Part shown: positions 22,013-32,629 of the stretch, in pieces
Layout: each line of letters opens with the position of its first letter
Position numbering within the stretch: position 1 is the first letter of the stretch
NCBI GenBank assembly: GCA_949752735.1
Contig: OX457046.1
Location: 29,526,177-29,590,176, forward strand
Direction: 5' to 3'
Origin: Lumbricus terrestris
Lineage: Eukaryota; Annelida; Clitellata; Crassiclitellata; Lumbricidae
DNA length: 64,000 bases
Translations under genes and position numbers: made by a program
Notes under the pieces: model-generated
Told to the model about the DNA's origin: nothing
The model's input: only the letters and a program-made list of their open reading frames with translations
Databases searched by the model: none

Positions 22013-22186
22013 CACCATTTGTGGTGTTCGTGCACGAGTGAAGCACTCAAGCGACCGGCCGTCCGGTAGACCACGGCCGCCGATGAGGCGTCACTTTGAC
22101 CCAAATGACCGCTGCTATCGGTGCAACCAGAGAGGTCATTATGCTTATGACTGCGACAAGTACGCCGGAGGCAGCAAATCTCGCAG
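22013..22186 (+). CDS. SRSF7-like: SR splicing factor, coding exon 2: CCHC zinc knuckle
   Basis: Codons 68-126 of the SR protein (phase 2 in, phase 2 out). It completes the RRM ([14 protein letters not shown]) and a basic linker ([19 protein letters not shown]). The CCHC knuckle follows: C102-x2-C105-x4-H110-x4-C115 in [15 protein letters not shown] zinc knuckle after a single RRM is specific to SRSF7/9G8 (SRSF3 lacks it) and refines RNA target choice. The FDPNDRCY...GHYAYDC stretch is close to animal SRSF7. Donor GCAG then GTTAGT at 22187. Confidence 0.95.
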
Positions 22187-23139
22187 GTTAGTGCTTCTTG
22201 CATCCAGTGTTAAATTTGATTAAATTCTGTCATATTTCGAATATTCTCTTATGAATTAAGTTCGTTCGTTTGTTCCTACTTCTGACAGGGCATTTTTGTA
22301 GAGCGCCCAAATTTTAATTTTAAGAGAAGTTCTCAGAGTACTGAGAAGTTCTCCCAGGTGAGCTACCGTGAAAGGGAGCAGGTTTTATAGGCAGGAGCAG
22401 GAGATATAGGTGGAAGATGCGAGTGTGATCCCAGGTCACAAGGGCAATCTAAGTGATTGGTCGTTTATGCTTAGAAAGGGTGTTTTTTAATTAAAAATGT
22501 TGTTTGTATTTTAAGTTGATTTGAATTAAGTGTCTATAATTTGTTCGTCTTTTTAAAGTAGATATTGACTTTTAGCGTTGAATTACATGAAAGAAAATTT
22601 TAAAAGTTGCTTACCTTTGGCAAGTTTGTATGTTGTTAAGTACAGTTATTGTTTAACTTGTCTTTGTATCACTGATACTATTGTGCTTGTGCAAAGCATT
22701 GTTTCCCATCCTGGGAGCCATGCATCCAATTGTGCCATGAACCAGTTCTATGGGTGCAGTGGCTGGATGGCAGAATGTTTGAGTCCTAATATTTGTGTAA
22801 ATTTTTGTCAAAATGTATGCAGAGCTACTAATTATCACTGCTGCATTAGACTTCTATGTATGTTTAAAAAACCTAAAATAGCATAAGAACAGTTGCAACG
22901 CTGCAATTGCTGTGAGTACAGACAATGTTACTCGTTGTTACAATAAGTAATTAACTGGTAAAAATTAAATTAAGACCGACATGTGCTAAATTGATAAAAT
23001 GACATTTGGTAAGGGTGGTTGAGATCTCGACAGTCTGTTTTTTAACTAATGAACTAATCTTCGAATCAGATAAATTTTCTGTTGGGCATAAATACCCGGA
23101 ATTTCTTTTGTAGAACACCTAGCTAAAGTACCGTTACGG

Positions 23140-23340
23140 CAAGGTCACGTGCATAGATCCAAATGTCATGGCGACTTGATGATGTTGAACTTCTTGGTCT
23201 TTCTTTGCCTCTGTGACTTCCGCAAACGTTTGAAAACCATTCTCTTTGATTGTGGTGTGGTGCCCTCAAGTCTCTGAGGAGTTTATCTCGAAGTGGCACT
23301 ATATAAATTCTTGATTATGATAATTATGATTATAACAGCC
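23140..23340 (+). mobile_element. L2-type LINE 3' end
   Basis: 'cgcaaacgtttgaaaacc' reads RKRLKTILF, the last coding block of the LINE at 18440. Then comes 'caagtctctgaggag' and a 'ggcactatataaattc' tail with (AATTATG)n. Confidence 0.7.
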
Positions 23341-23600
23341 TCATTTATGGCATAGCAATTTTGGTTGCACACAAAAGCAGTGTTTTGAAGATGCAAGTTT
23401 AGCACATCTCATTGGTGTGCGCTTGATAGGTGCTTTATAGGTTTATGAATACAATATGAACTAATCTCGTAAATGTTGAGAAATGTTAGCGAATGTGATG
23501 TGATGCTGCCGATCAATGTTTTGCATGTTTGTTGCTTGTTTGCCAAGTTCATTCAGCCGTTTAACTCTGGCTTCAACGTAATTATAATTATATTGCACAG

Positions 23601-23751
23601 GTTGACAGAGAGTGAAATTCAGAGAGATTTTCAATTAACACAGACCAGATTTATTCGTAGCATTTAAGAAGATGAGAACAGTTTTACAATTTCTTGATCA
23701 TGGGAAGACCGTGTTAGATGGTAATTTAACCGAGAGAGATCGCCGCGGATG
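23601..23751 (+). other. candidate alternative (poison) exon of the SR gene
   Basis: A near-consensus donor (GGATG then GTGAGT, 23752) follows two possible acceptors, ATTGCACAG (ending 23600) and ATTAACACAG (ending 23643). From the first, the phase-2 frame runs 22 codons to TAA at 23665-23667, giving a premature stop. From the second, the 108-nt exon stays open and keeps phase 2. SR genes commonly autoregulate through such exons. The polypyrimidine tracts are weak and no RNA evidence exists here. Confidence 0.3.
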
Positions 23752-24090
23752 GTGAGTGGTGAAAACTTGCTTGCATGATGGTGTTATCATTTTCAGATTG
23801 TCAATTCGTTAAAACATCACTGTTGCCAATTGCTGTATTTAAGGAATTCTTTTGTTAAAATTAAATTTGTTATCTTAAACCTTACATAGTTAGTCACTGG
23901 TCTTTTCAACTACATCAAACCTTTACTTATGTTGTAAACAAGACTTACTGATATTTTATAAGTGTATGCTACCGGTGTAACGTTTTACGACCTACAGAAG
24001 TTATTTAGATTATTTGGCTTGGATTTAAAGCAATGCATGATTGAATTTTATTATGACAGGAATTGATAGTTGTTGTCTTTTTGAACTTAG

Positions 24091-24162
24091 GTCGTACTCA
24101 CGATCCCGTTCTCGATCCTATGAGAAGCGGAGGAGCTACAGCAGAAGTCCAAGTCACAGCAG
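24091..24162 (+). CDS. SRSF7-like: SR splicing factor, coding exon 3: RS domain
   Basis: A 72-nt exon, phase 2 at both ends, encoding RSYSRSRSRSYEKRRSYSRS then PSHSR (residues 126-150). This is the arginine-serine domain that is phosphorylated by SRPK/CLK kinases and mediates protein contacts in splicing and nuclear import. Acceptor TTGAACTTAG, donor AGCAG then GTTGCA. The unbroken RS reading in exactly the phase required by exon 2 makes the exon secure despite its small size. Confidence 0.93.
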
Positions 24163-24262
24163 GTTGCATTGCAGATTTTGATTGGAAAATTTTGATTTTG
24201 AGTTTGTATAGCATGAATTATAGGTGATTTAATGTGTTTGTTTGTTTGTATGTGGACTTGTG

Positions 24263-24440
24263 ATAGCGCCCCTTCAAACTCTCTACTCAGAGGCACTCCC
24301 AACTACAGCACGGACATTGCATCGTAGTTTCATGCTGAAGCGCTGAGCAATTGCGAATGAGGGACTTGTGTTAGGTTTGGAGTGCCTCTGATGATACTCT
24401 CTTGAAGTGGTATGCTGGTGCTATATAAATGCTCTGTTGC
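24263..24440. mobile_element. SINE/LINE tail copies in SR intron 3
   Basis: Minus-orientation SINE part from 'atagcgccccttcaaactct' (24263) to about 24370, then a plus-orientation tail 'gagtgcctctgatgatac' to 'ggtgctatataaatgctc' (24380-24435). Confidence 0.65.
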
Positions 24441-24748
24441 CATTACCATGTTACTTTGAGGAAGGCAGTGATGCGGCTTTGGCCATAGAATGGAATTGGC
24501 GTAATTTTGTTTGCTAATAAGCGTTGATGGCGATATAGAGCAGACTTGGTGCAGTATCTGAACATGGGGTGGCGGATCCATGGCATGTGTGCCAAAAGTG
24601 ACCTGCATACACATTTTCAGAGAGTCCCAAAATTTCAAATTTGTGATGTGCACGATCACTTGGAATTCACAATTTCTTTTACAAAGAATTTGTTTTAAAA
24701 CATCCCTAAAAGCAGCTTTGAGGATTGCAGCTGGCTATATTAAAGAAC

Positions 24749-24781
24749 ATGCTTACTTACTTACTTACTTACTTACTTTAG
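24749..24781 (+). repeat. (TTAC)n microsatellite forming a splice acceptor tract
   Basis: About seven ACTT units end in CTTTAG at 24781, directly abutting the next RS-coding exon, so the microsatellite itself supplies the pyrimidine-rich tract. Confidence 0.75.
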
Positions 24782-24827
24782 AAACCGTGGCAGGAGTCAT
24801 ACACGCTCGAGGTCAAGGTCGAAGTAG
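24782..24827 (+). CDS. SRSF7-like: SR splicing factor, probable last coding exon
   Basis: In the phase 2 carried from exon 3 this reads RNRGRSHTRSRSRSK then TAG (24825-24827), ending the protein at 164 residues with a short RS domain. Human SRSF7 is longer (238), so either this lineage has a compact RS tail or the exon is spliced further. Two AGGTC words inside it would be weak phase-2 donors, and a strong acceptor at 25857 (TTTTTGTATTTTCTAG) starts a 37-codon open stretch in the same phase (to TAG 25970-25972). The RS-rich reading supports the exon; the true terminus is unsettled. Confidence 0.7.
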
Positions 24828-25072
24828 AGCGAGCCAGATCAACACCATGGTTAGCAATTTTAGAACTTACTGAATTCTTGTTTGCAATTGTGATGTTTGT
24901 TACAATTAGTACATGATGTTGAGTTTAATGTATTGGCATATAATTCTTTATATGTGAATTAGATGGGCAAATGAAGTAATGAGCAATTGCTTACATGGCT
25001 AGAACTGAGCATGACTACTTTGTGATGTGGTGGATGAATGGATGTATGATTAGATTTGTGCTGCAGTGGTTG
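24828..25072 (+). other. probable SR gene 3' untranslated sequence
   Basis: AT-rich, no frame. No polyadenylation signal is clearly placed; an AATAAA occurs further down near 25537 inside an (AAT)n patch. Confidence 0.35.
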
Positions 25073-25378
25073 ATTGGCTAGAGTAAGTGGGTCACTGTGA
25101 CTTATTGGCTAGAGCAAGTGGGTCACTGTGGCTGATTGGCTAGAGCAAGTGGGTCACTGTAGCCGATTGGTTAGAGTAAGTGGGTCATGGTAGCTGATTG
25201 GTTAGAGTAAGTGGGTCATGGTAGCTGATTGGTTAGAGTAAGTGGGTCTTAGTAGCTGATTGGTTAGAGCAAGTGGATCACTGTGGCTGATTGGTCAGAG
25301 CAAGTGGATCACTGTGGCTGATTGGTTGAAGCAAGTCGGTCACTGTGGCTGATTGGTTAGAGCAAGTGGGTCACTGTA
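25073..25378. repeat. 31-bp minisatellite, about 10 copies
   Basis: Unit 'attggttagagcaagtgggt' plus 'cactgtggctg', with ATTGG anchors at 25073, 25104, 25135, 25166 and 25197. Copies differ by point changes (GAGTAAG/GAGCAAG, CACTG/CATGG). Confidence 0.95.
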
Positions 25379-26369
25379 ATACAGAGAGTGATAGTTTGAG
25401 CCTCCTCCTGAGTCTGAGACTAGTTACATGAACAAGTCGACATTTGCTCGGGGTTTTAGACTTGGGGTTTTTAGATTGATGCTTGACCTTTAGGTAGTGG
25501 CATTTAGTAGTTGTGTAGTTGTAGTAATAATGATAATAATAAATTATAGTCCTGCTATATCATTGCATAAATTGCTGTTCTATTGAGCATAGATTTCACA
25601 TCAAGTTTTTGTGTCTGTGAAATTGTAAGTTTAAATAATTTTCCCGCTGTGGACGATCCACTGTGGCGTGAGACTTGGTTTAACCACGAGCGTAGCATTT
25701 GTGATGTTGATTCGAAACAAGGGCCAGGAGTGAAGTTGTGAAATCTGGGTTTACAGAGTAAGATAATGTTATGCACAATTGCACATGACACTGCTGTGTA
25801 CTCGCTCAGATGAAGATCATAATCATTCTGATTTGGTTTGCTTTTTGTATTTTCTAGACGTTGTGGTAAGGCTGCAGACGGCTCTGACAGATACGCGGCT
25901 AGGCACAGAGAAGAAATTTCGTCGTTAAATGTTGTGCTATGTCTGGTTCCGGCGCATGGCAACTGTTTCTAGTTTGCTGAACTTCTCGTGACTATTGCGC
26001 TGGAGATGATAGATATGTCATTGGTTTTGTCGTCGGACATTTGGAACACTTTCAGTAGATATATGTTCACACGTTTGAATATGAATAGTTTATACTTTCT
26101 GATGTCTGTCTTGTTCAGACCTGGATGCAATCTCTAAAGGGGGTTTGAAGTAGGCAACCCGCTGTCAAGCAATGTAATGCGACGTAACTCTTCTAAATTT
26201 CTTAGCGTCACTCAAGAGTGACGTCAGGGAGAATAGCTTAAACACCGGCACTATATCAAGTATGCAATAGCAAGGCTACCTTGTTCTGACGTTTTTCGTT
26301 CCATACTGATTAAAGGATAGAGACTGGAGAGCTGTCTGATTACTGAATTGATACCATCTGAATTCACCT
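25379..26369. other. SR gene downstream flank with possible terminal exon
   Basis: Contains the strong acceptor at 25856-25857 discussed for the SR gene. The rest has no recognisable feature. A 135-codon minus frame (25555-25962) crosses it but has no family features. Confidence 0.35.
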
Positions 26370-26665
26370 TTCTTAAGAGCTGTGGCTCAAGCTCCTCAGT
26401 TTGCCCCTTCAACAGCTTTTCAAACACCTGAAGTCTGTATCGTTTGACTGATTTAACTGGTTCGGGTCATTAACTCCATTGTTAGATTTTTTGTGAAGTA
26501 GTGCTATATAAATGTCAAATCGCAGCGACAGGTGAATTATCTGTATATCTATGCTTCGTCTCGATGATCAATCGAACAGAATTTATATAGCGCCACTTTA
26601 AGATCCCTACTCAGAGGCACTCCTTAGTCTGTCGTGACTCCTAGCACTGCCCTGCAAGGTTGAAT
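26370..26665. mobile_element. LINE tail (+) followed by SINE fragment (-)
   Basis: 'agtagtgctatataaatgtc' (26495-26515) ends a plus-strand LINE remnant. 'tttatatagcgccacttta' and 'ctactcagaggcactcc' (26580-26625) are a minus-strand SINE tail. Confidence 0.55.
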
Positions 26666-26889
26666 AATGCAATCATGTCTTTACTTGCCTTGATTTTTAA
26701 TTTCAAATGGCATTTTTCTGTGTAGTTGTGAACTCAAAGCTCTCGCCTTGGCCACCAAATTGACCAGAGGGCTTTGTGAGTTGGGGTAATCCGTTGGGAA
26801 ATCTGCAGAAAGGAAGGAAGGGAGGCTTGTGATAATAATATTATCACAAGCTCATATTATGAGCTCACATGCAAAGTTTTTTCTGTGGT

Positions 26890-27205
26890 GAAGTTGCATA
26901 AGTTTTTCAGTGAAACCACACGCACATTCACTGCATCCTCTTAGGTATGCTGAGCGGTTTGAGCTTTTTGTTCTACTTGTCAAGACAACCATGGCTCAAA
27001 CCAGATCATTTGCCTGCATTGGTCCCTCCTTATGGAATGGACTTTCCCCATCAGTTTGCTGTGCTATCCTCTCTGGCAGTTCTTCCTCATCTTTCTCTCG
27101 CCTTAAGACCTACCTTTACCCTCGAGGTTGCACGCACTGGGAGCGCTTCTGAAAGACTCTTGCTGTGAGAAGCGCTTTATAAATGGTCGGATACAATACA
27201 ATACA
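26890..27205 (+). pseudogene. L2-type LINE C-terminal fragment and 3' tail
   Basis: The frame 26910-27152 carries AQTRSFACIGPSLWNGLSPS and SSFSRLKTYLYP, the conserved end of LINE ORF2 (compare 18440). It then has the tail 'gggagcgcttctgaaagact' and 'gagaagcgctttataaatgg' with (ATACA)n. The same subfamily tail is at 9181 and, inverted, at 36705. 5'-truncated. Confidence 0.8.
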
Positions 27206-27573
27206 TTGATGTATTTCAGTAAAGCCACTTCTAAAGGTATTCCACTGATGCAGACTATGCCTTTGACAACTAGATAATCTAAACAGTGCCAGATCTAGAA
27301 TTCCTTTGGTGAACAGTACTGTGTCCAACTGTCCATGTATCTCACCCTTCAACAGGATTGTTTAATCCAGCCATTTAGTCCTTGGCCTGCCATGAGGTCC
27401 CGTATGCACTTTGGTGTTGGGGGAGTTTCTCACTTCCAATCAGTCAGTGGGTCCCTGGACATGAAAAATCACCGAGGTGCTTGTCCGCCATGACGTCACG
27501 AATGGCGCAATTGCAAAATCCAATATGGCCGCCACCGGCCATATTGGAAAATTGGTCTTTATTATTTCTTACA

Positions 27574-28012
27574 CGATATGCACGTGTAATAACTCTAATA
27601 TTACTAATTCAGGTATGTAGAATTCATTTCTGAAATTGATTTTGTCATCCGGGGTCATCTGAAGGTCATACGGTCATTTTCAAGGTCATTTAATACATCT
27701 TTTCATTTATCACAGCATATGCACGTGTAATACCTCAAATAATACTGATTCAGGTATGCAGAATTCATTTCTGATATTGATTTTGTCATCCGGGGTCATC
27801 TGAAGGTTATAGGGTCAACGTCAAGGTCATTCTTGAATTTTTTTCATTACTTACATCATATGCACGTGTAATACCTGAATTGTTACCGATGCAGGTATGT
27901 CGAATTCATTTAGGCTATGATATTGTTTTTGTCATCCGGGGTCATCTGAAGGTCATAAGGTCATTGTCAAGGTCATTGTCAAGGTCATTGTGTCGCATCA
28001 ATGATGGGGATT
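27574..28012. repeat. three ~140-bp subterminal repeats with TCAAGGTCA motifs (left arm)
   Basis: Units begin at 'atatgcacgtgtaat' near 27577, 27718 and 27858. Each contains 'gtcatccggggtcatctgaa' and ends in TCAAGGTCA (twice or more in the last). The inverse set is in the right arm (30270-30700). Confidence 0.9.
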
Positions 28013-28310
28013 ATAACTTGACCTAATACTGACATTTTCTTAGAAGCAGTGCACCGAAGTTTTCCTCCCATCTGCGATTTAATGGCTCTAGTTTTGCCTC
28101 GCGTTCATTGTGTGTTGCAAGTAGTTGGCATGCTCTGTCAGCCTCTGTGCACCAGGAAAGCCCCTCGCTGGATGTGGCCTCTGATCTCGCTGCTTGTAGG
28201 AGGAAGAGCGTCAATTCCGATTGTGTATGTGATATAGTTTTCTAGTCTCAGCTGGTCGAACGTCTCACAGGTTGTATTTGACCTTGCTCCGGCCCAGATA
28301 CGTAACAAGT

Positions 28311-28574
28311 ACTTATAATAATAATAGTAATAATAATAATATTAATATTAATATTAATAATTATAATATTAATAATAAGATGATTTATATAGCGCCATAA
28401 CTCAGCCGAGACCGAAGGAAAGGGCGTTGTACATGAGATCACAAGTTACAGGCAATTACACACAGCGCCTTGACAAAGACAAGCACACATTCAGAGACAG
28501 GCGATCGACGGACTCTGTAGAGGCAGTCACATACGGCGCCAAGAGAACCACACCTGTCTCGTCACCACCACCAC
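28311..28574 (-). mobile_element. retroelement nested in the left arm
   Basis: Comparison with the right arm (continuous at 'aacaagttcttttgtgctaa' in inverse) shows 265 bp present only on the left. On the minus strand it ends 'ggcgctatataaatcatc' then (TTATTA)n, so it is a SINE/LINE-type insert with a short ACTT duplication at its edges. Confidence 0.8.
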
Positions 28575-28919
28575 TTCTATGCTAATGCTGCATCTTGTTC
28601 TAACAGCGTGTCTGTCTCTCCAAAGTTTGTTAGATATTGTACTGGGCTGCAAGCTAAAGCTGCGTGTTTGGATCCCACCTTACTCATGCAGACGTCTCCT
28701 GTCAACACATGTGCCTTGATGACTGCCTTGGCCAGGGATGCTCCAAGTTAATTTTTTCGAGGATGCACTGATGCCTACCGCTCGTACAGATGGGATCGCT
28801 TAGTAGGGAAGACAAAGAAAATTAGGATGACCATATCGAAGTCGAAACTGCCACGGTTCACCGACCAGCCTCAGAAGACAGCATCAACAATAGAAAAAGG
28901 AGAGGAATGAACGGTCATC

Positions 28920-30248
28920 CTAGGACAGAGCAGAGGCACATAGGAACATGGACATTGCTAAAGAACGAGGTGTGGGCATCAGGCAGATACTTTCACACAA
29001 TTTGGTCTCAGCGTCTCCATTATTTGATGGCGTTATTCCAGCTCACACCAGCAAGTCGCTACTTGTGGGGGAGATTGAGCCTAAACTTGACCTCACCAAA
29101 TGGTGCCAGAAGTCTAATCTTGACACTCGTGTTGTGGTAGATTTCATGTCTATGATTCGACAGCTGCCACTCACGCAATTCCCCAATATTGGCAGGTTAT
29201 CGAGGCCGTCATAACCTCAGCTTCTCCCTTTTGCCAAAATGTGAAGTACGTCCATCTGGAACTCGACTCCTACATTGAGATGTCTCTTAAGAAAGGGGAG
29301 CGCATGCGGCGTGTTGACTTAACATCTGGCATCGAATTTTCAGCATGAACAGATACACGCCAATTCCTCACGAACTTGAAAAGTTCTAGGCATCGCTGGA
29401 AAACAAGCAAAATCTGCAGATTCTGGATAGAGATATTGCTAGCAATCGAGCCTATGGCAATGTTACAGTCATTGCCAGCTCTCTTGTTTCTGAAGATCAA
29501 GCACTTCCCGCAATGTCGACTGGCAGAGAAGAGATCCCAGACCTGTTGAACTGGATCGAGGAGGCGGATGCCAGGCTGGTGGTGCACGTAGACTGGACAC
29601 TGTGGACAGCCTGGCTGTTTGTGTGCAACACTGCAAGAGATTTGTCGTAGTCTCAAACGACATGGACACTTTCGCATTATTGCTATACACTATACTTCAT
29701 TGACCTGGGGTTGCAGGAGATGTGGCAGCAGTATGGCACTGGTGAACATCGGCGAATGATTCCTCTGCATCAAGCGGTTTCTGAACGTGGAGCATACCTG
29801 GCCAAAGTAGTCATCAAGTCACATGTGTTGACAGGAGACGACTGCATGAGTATACGGTGGGATCCAAAGTTCCAAACACGCAGCTTTAGTCTGCGACCCA
29901 GTACAGTATCTAACAAACTGTGGAGAGACAGACACGCTGTTAGAACAAGATGCAGCATTAGCACAAAAGAACTTGTTACGTATCTGGGCCGGAGCAAGGT
30001 CAAATACAACCTGTGAGACGTTCGACCAGCTGAGACTAGAAAACTATATCACATACACAGTCGGAATTGACGCTCTTCCTCCTACAAGCAGCGAGATCAG
30101 AGGCCACATCCAGCGAGGGGCTTTCCTGGTGCACAGAGCATGCCAACTACTTGCAACACACAATGAACGCGAGGCAAAACTAGAGCCATTAAATCGCAGA
30201 TGGGAGGAAAACTTCGGTGCACTGCTTCTAAGAAAATGTCAGTATTAG
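28920..30248 (+). pseudogene. decayed gene of the palindromic element (acidic-motif family)
   Basis: Frame-broken coding sequence readable in pieces: VVVDFMSMIRQLPLTQFP (about 29130); LLNWIEEADARLVVH (about 29545); VVVSNDMDTFALLLY (about 29645); LGLQEMWQQYGTGEHRRMIP (about 29705); VIKSHVLTGDDCMS (about 29809); and an intact end RLENYITYTVGIDALPPTSS...HIQRGAFLVHRACQLL to the TAA at 30246. The acidic motifs EEADAR, NDMDTF and TGDD resemble the spacing of metal-binding residues in PIN/FEN-like nucleases, but that is inference. I recall related uncharacterised proteins from marine invertebrates. Stops and frameshifts (for example after ARD near 29645) make it non-functional. The left arm carries a better-preserved antisense copy of part of it (28587-28735). 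Confidence 0.6.
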
Positions 30249-30888
30249 GTCAAGTTATAATCCCCATCATTGATGCGACACAATGACCTTGACAATGACC
30301 TTGACAATGACCTTATGACCTTCAGATGACCCCGGATGACAAAAACAATATCATAGCCTAAATGAATTCGACATACCTGCATCGGTAACAATTCAGGTAT
30401 TACACGTGCATATGATGTAAGTAATGAAAAAAATTCAAGAATGACCTTGACGTTGACCCTATAACCTTCAGATGACCCCGGATGACAAAATCAATATCAG
30501 AAATGAATTCTGCATACCTGAATCAGTATTATTTGAGGTATTACACGTACATATGCTGTGATAAATGAAAAGATGTATTAAATGACCTTGAAAATGACCG
30601 TATGACCTTCAGATGACCCCGGATGACAAAATCAATTTCAGAAATGAATTCTACATACCTGAATTAGTAATATTAGAGTTATTACACGTGCATATCGTGT
30701 AAGAAATAATAAAGACCAATTTTCCAATATGGCCGGTGGCGGCCATATTGGATTTTGCAATTGCGCCATTCGTGACGTCATGGCGGACAAGCACCTCGGT
30801 GATTTTTCATGTCCAGGGACCCACTGACTGATTGGAAGTGAGAAACTCCCCCAACACCAAAGTGCATACGGAACCTCATGGCAGGCCA

Positions 30889-32124
30889 TGGATCAATTAG
30901 TACCCAATTGAGTGTGGACATCTGTAAATAGATTGTGGATGACAAATTGATAATGCCAAATGCGGGTAGAAAAGGAGGGATCCAGAGTCAATCCCTTTTT
31001 AGCAAGGTCTATTAGCGATGACTTCATGCTAGAAGCGTTGGCCTGTTGTTTGCGTCCTCCTTTGAATTGTTTTTGCTTGTTATAGACATGCTAATAATGA
31101 TGCTATCTTGATTTTGACTGCAGTTAGGAAATACGCATGAGCTCTATTAGCACCAGGAGATTGGCATGATGAGTTAAATTGGAATTTGATAATTATTGAT
31201 TTAGCAAAATAGTTGAAAAGAATTAGAATTTGCTATTTGTCAACTCGGTTTGAATCGAATTAATTACTTAAGCATCTCTGCTAACAGCAGTCACCAACTG
31301 ATGATAGTGCTTTAGAAATTCCCACATTTGGATGAAAGTCATTAGAACTACTGCAGGAAACTGCGAAACAGCTAGATTGCTTAACAAGTAATGAAGAAAC
31401 ATGTTTAGAATTTTTTTTATCATCTATTGCTCAAAAAGTCAAAGTGCTCTAAAGATGACTAAGAGCGGAAGTACAAATGTTTAGGCCTACCTATAAAAGT
31501 ATGCAACCTCAGTATAATAACGTAAGTATGCATTAATTAGATAAATTAGAGTATTTAAAAAATTGTGCCTACATGTAAATATAACCGTTCTAAATCTAGA
31601 AAAAACCAAGCACAAGACTTATGAACACCGAGTTTAATACCCAAGGCATAATGGCTGTTTGCTTTGCTGAAACAACTAACGAGGTAGTTATTTCTGGCCG
31701 TCCGTTTGAGCAGGTGGGCTGAAGAAGCCGAGGGGAATTTTATGGACCAGACTGCTTGGATATTGCATCTCACTCCTGGCAGTCTCCTGCAGCTGCACGT
31801 GATGACGGTAATTGAAGATCTTGTTGGTCTTGCTCTCGAGTCTCTGTCGTTGCTGACCCCGTTGGCAGTCGTCAGTACATTATTGAAAAGCCTGAGTTGT
31901 TCTATTGATCTGCCTCCTGGTAATGCTGTGCGACCATGACCATACATTTAACACGTGCAATGTCTCGCAGGTCCTTGAGCATCTCAGGTGTTTGGTCTGC
32001 CGTGAATAAGGCTACACCAACACAAAACCGAAATGTATGATACACCTTGAAGTAAAATATAGTTTAGAATAACAGTCAGATTGCTGCATAAAACAAATTT
32101 TTATTAATTGTTCAATATGGCATG
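30889..32124. other. unassigned stretch
   Basis: AT-rich; frames on both strands at 31555-31947 (77 and 130 codons) lack recognisable motifs. No gene called. Confidence 0.3.
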
Positions 32125-32485
32125 AAGTTAGTTTAGAAGAGCTCTCGGAAAGCTGTAGGCCTATTGCTATATGAAATAACAAAATTGTTCAACGCTCCTT
32201 GAAATAAATAGCTTAGAAAGGGTCTCAGGTAGTTTATTTAAAAACAGCTGGAATTCTTCAATGTAAGAAGTAGAAATAGAAATAAATAGAATAATAATAG
32301 AATAAAAATGTAAAAAAATTTTTTGGAAGAGTTCTCAGACAGCTATTATGAAAACAACAGAAATATTGTTCAATGCACCTTGAAATTAATGGGTTAGAAA
32401 AGCTTTCAGATAGCTATAATTTATGTAAACATTTGAAACTGTTCAAAATAGTTTTAGAAGAAATCTCAGACAGCTAGACCAGAGA
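32125..32485. repeat. degenerate repeats of 'tttagaagagctctcagacagct' type
   Basis: Five related words near 32131, 32210, 32322, 32390 and 32453, each followed by 'ttgttcaa..ccttgaaat'-like sequence. An old tandem array with 60-110 bp spacing. Confidence 0.55.
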
Positions 32486-32629
32486 CAGACAGACAGACAG
32501 AGAGCTAGTAGCATAGGACTAAAAACGATCAAGCCTATTTTAGCATTGGCTTGGAAAATGTTATATTTTTCCAACCAAAGACAAAAATTTTATCCTCCCT
32601 TTCGAAAATTTCTGTATCCACCCGTGCCC

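Larger units (their letters stand above)
22187..24090 (+). other. SR gene intron 2
   Basis: Donor GTTAGT, acceptor TTTTTGAACTTAG. Holds a LINE 3' end (23140-23340) and the candidate poison exon (23601-23751). The 102-codon frame 22578-22886 is cysteine-rich but has no partner or domain and is taken as chance. Confidence 0.8.
27383..30888. mobile_element. 3.5-kb element with kilobase-long inverted arms
   Basis: Ends TGGCCTGCCATGAGGT and its inverse. The left arm (27383 to about 28750, interrupted by an insertion) and right arm (about 29790-30888) are near-identical reverse complements. Each arm holds three ~140-bp subrepeats ('atgcacgtgtaata' to 'ggtcatctgaaggtcat') and the 3' end of the element's gene, so that end exists in both orientations. 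No clear target duplication is visible in the flanks, so the superfamily is unassigned. Confidence 0.85.

Noticed and set aside
27382..27633. An 83-codon frame (MACHEVPYALW...) and its identical partner at 30638-30889 on the minus strand, as a duplicated gene
   Set aside because: It is the inverted arm of the palindromic element translated twice; it spans the element's terminus.
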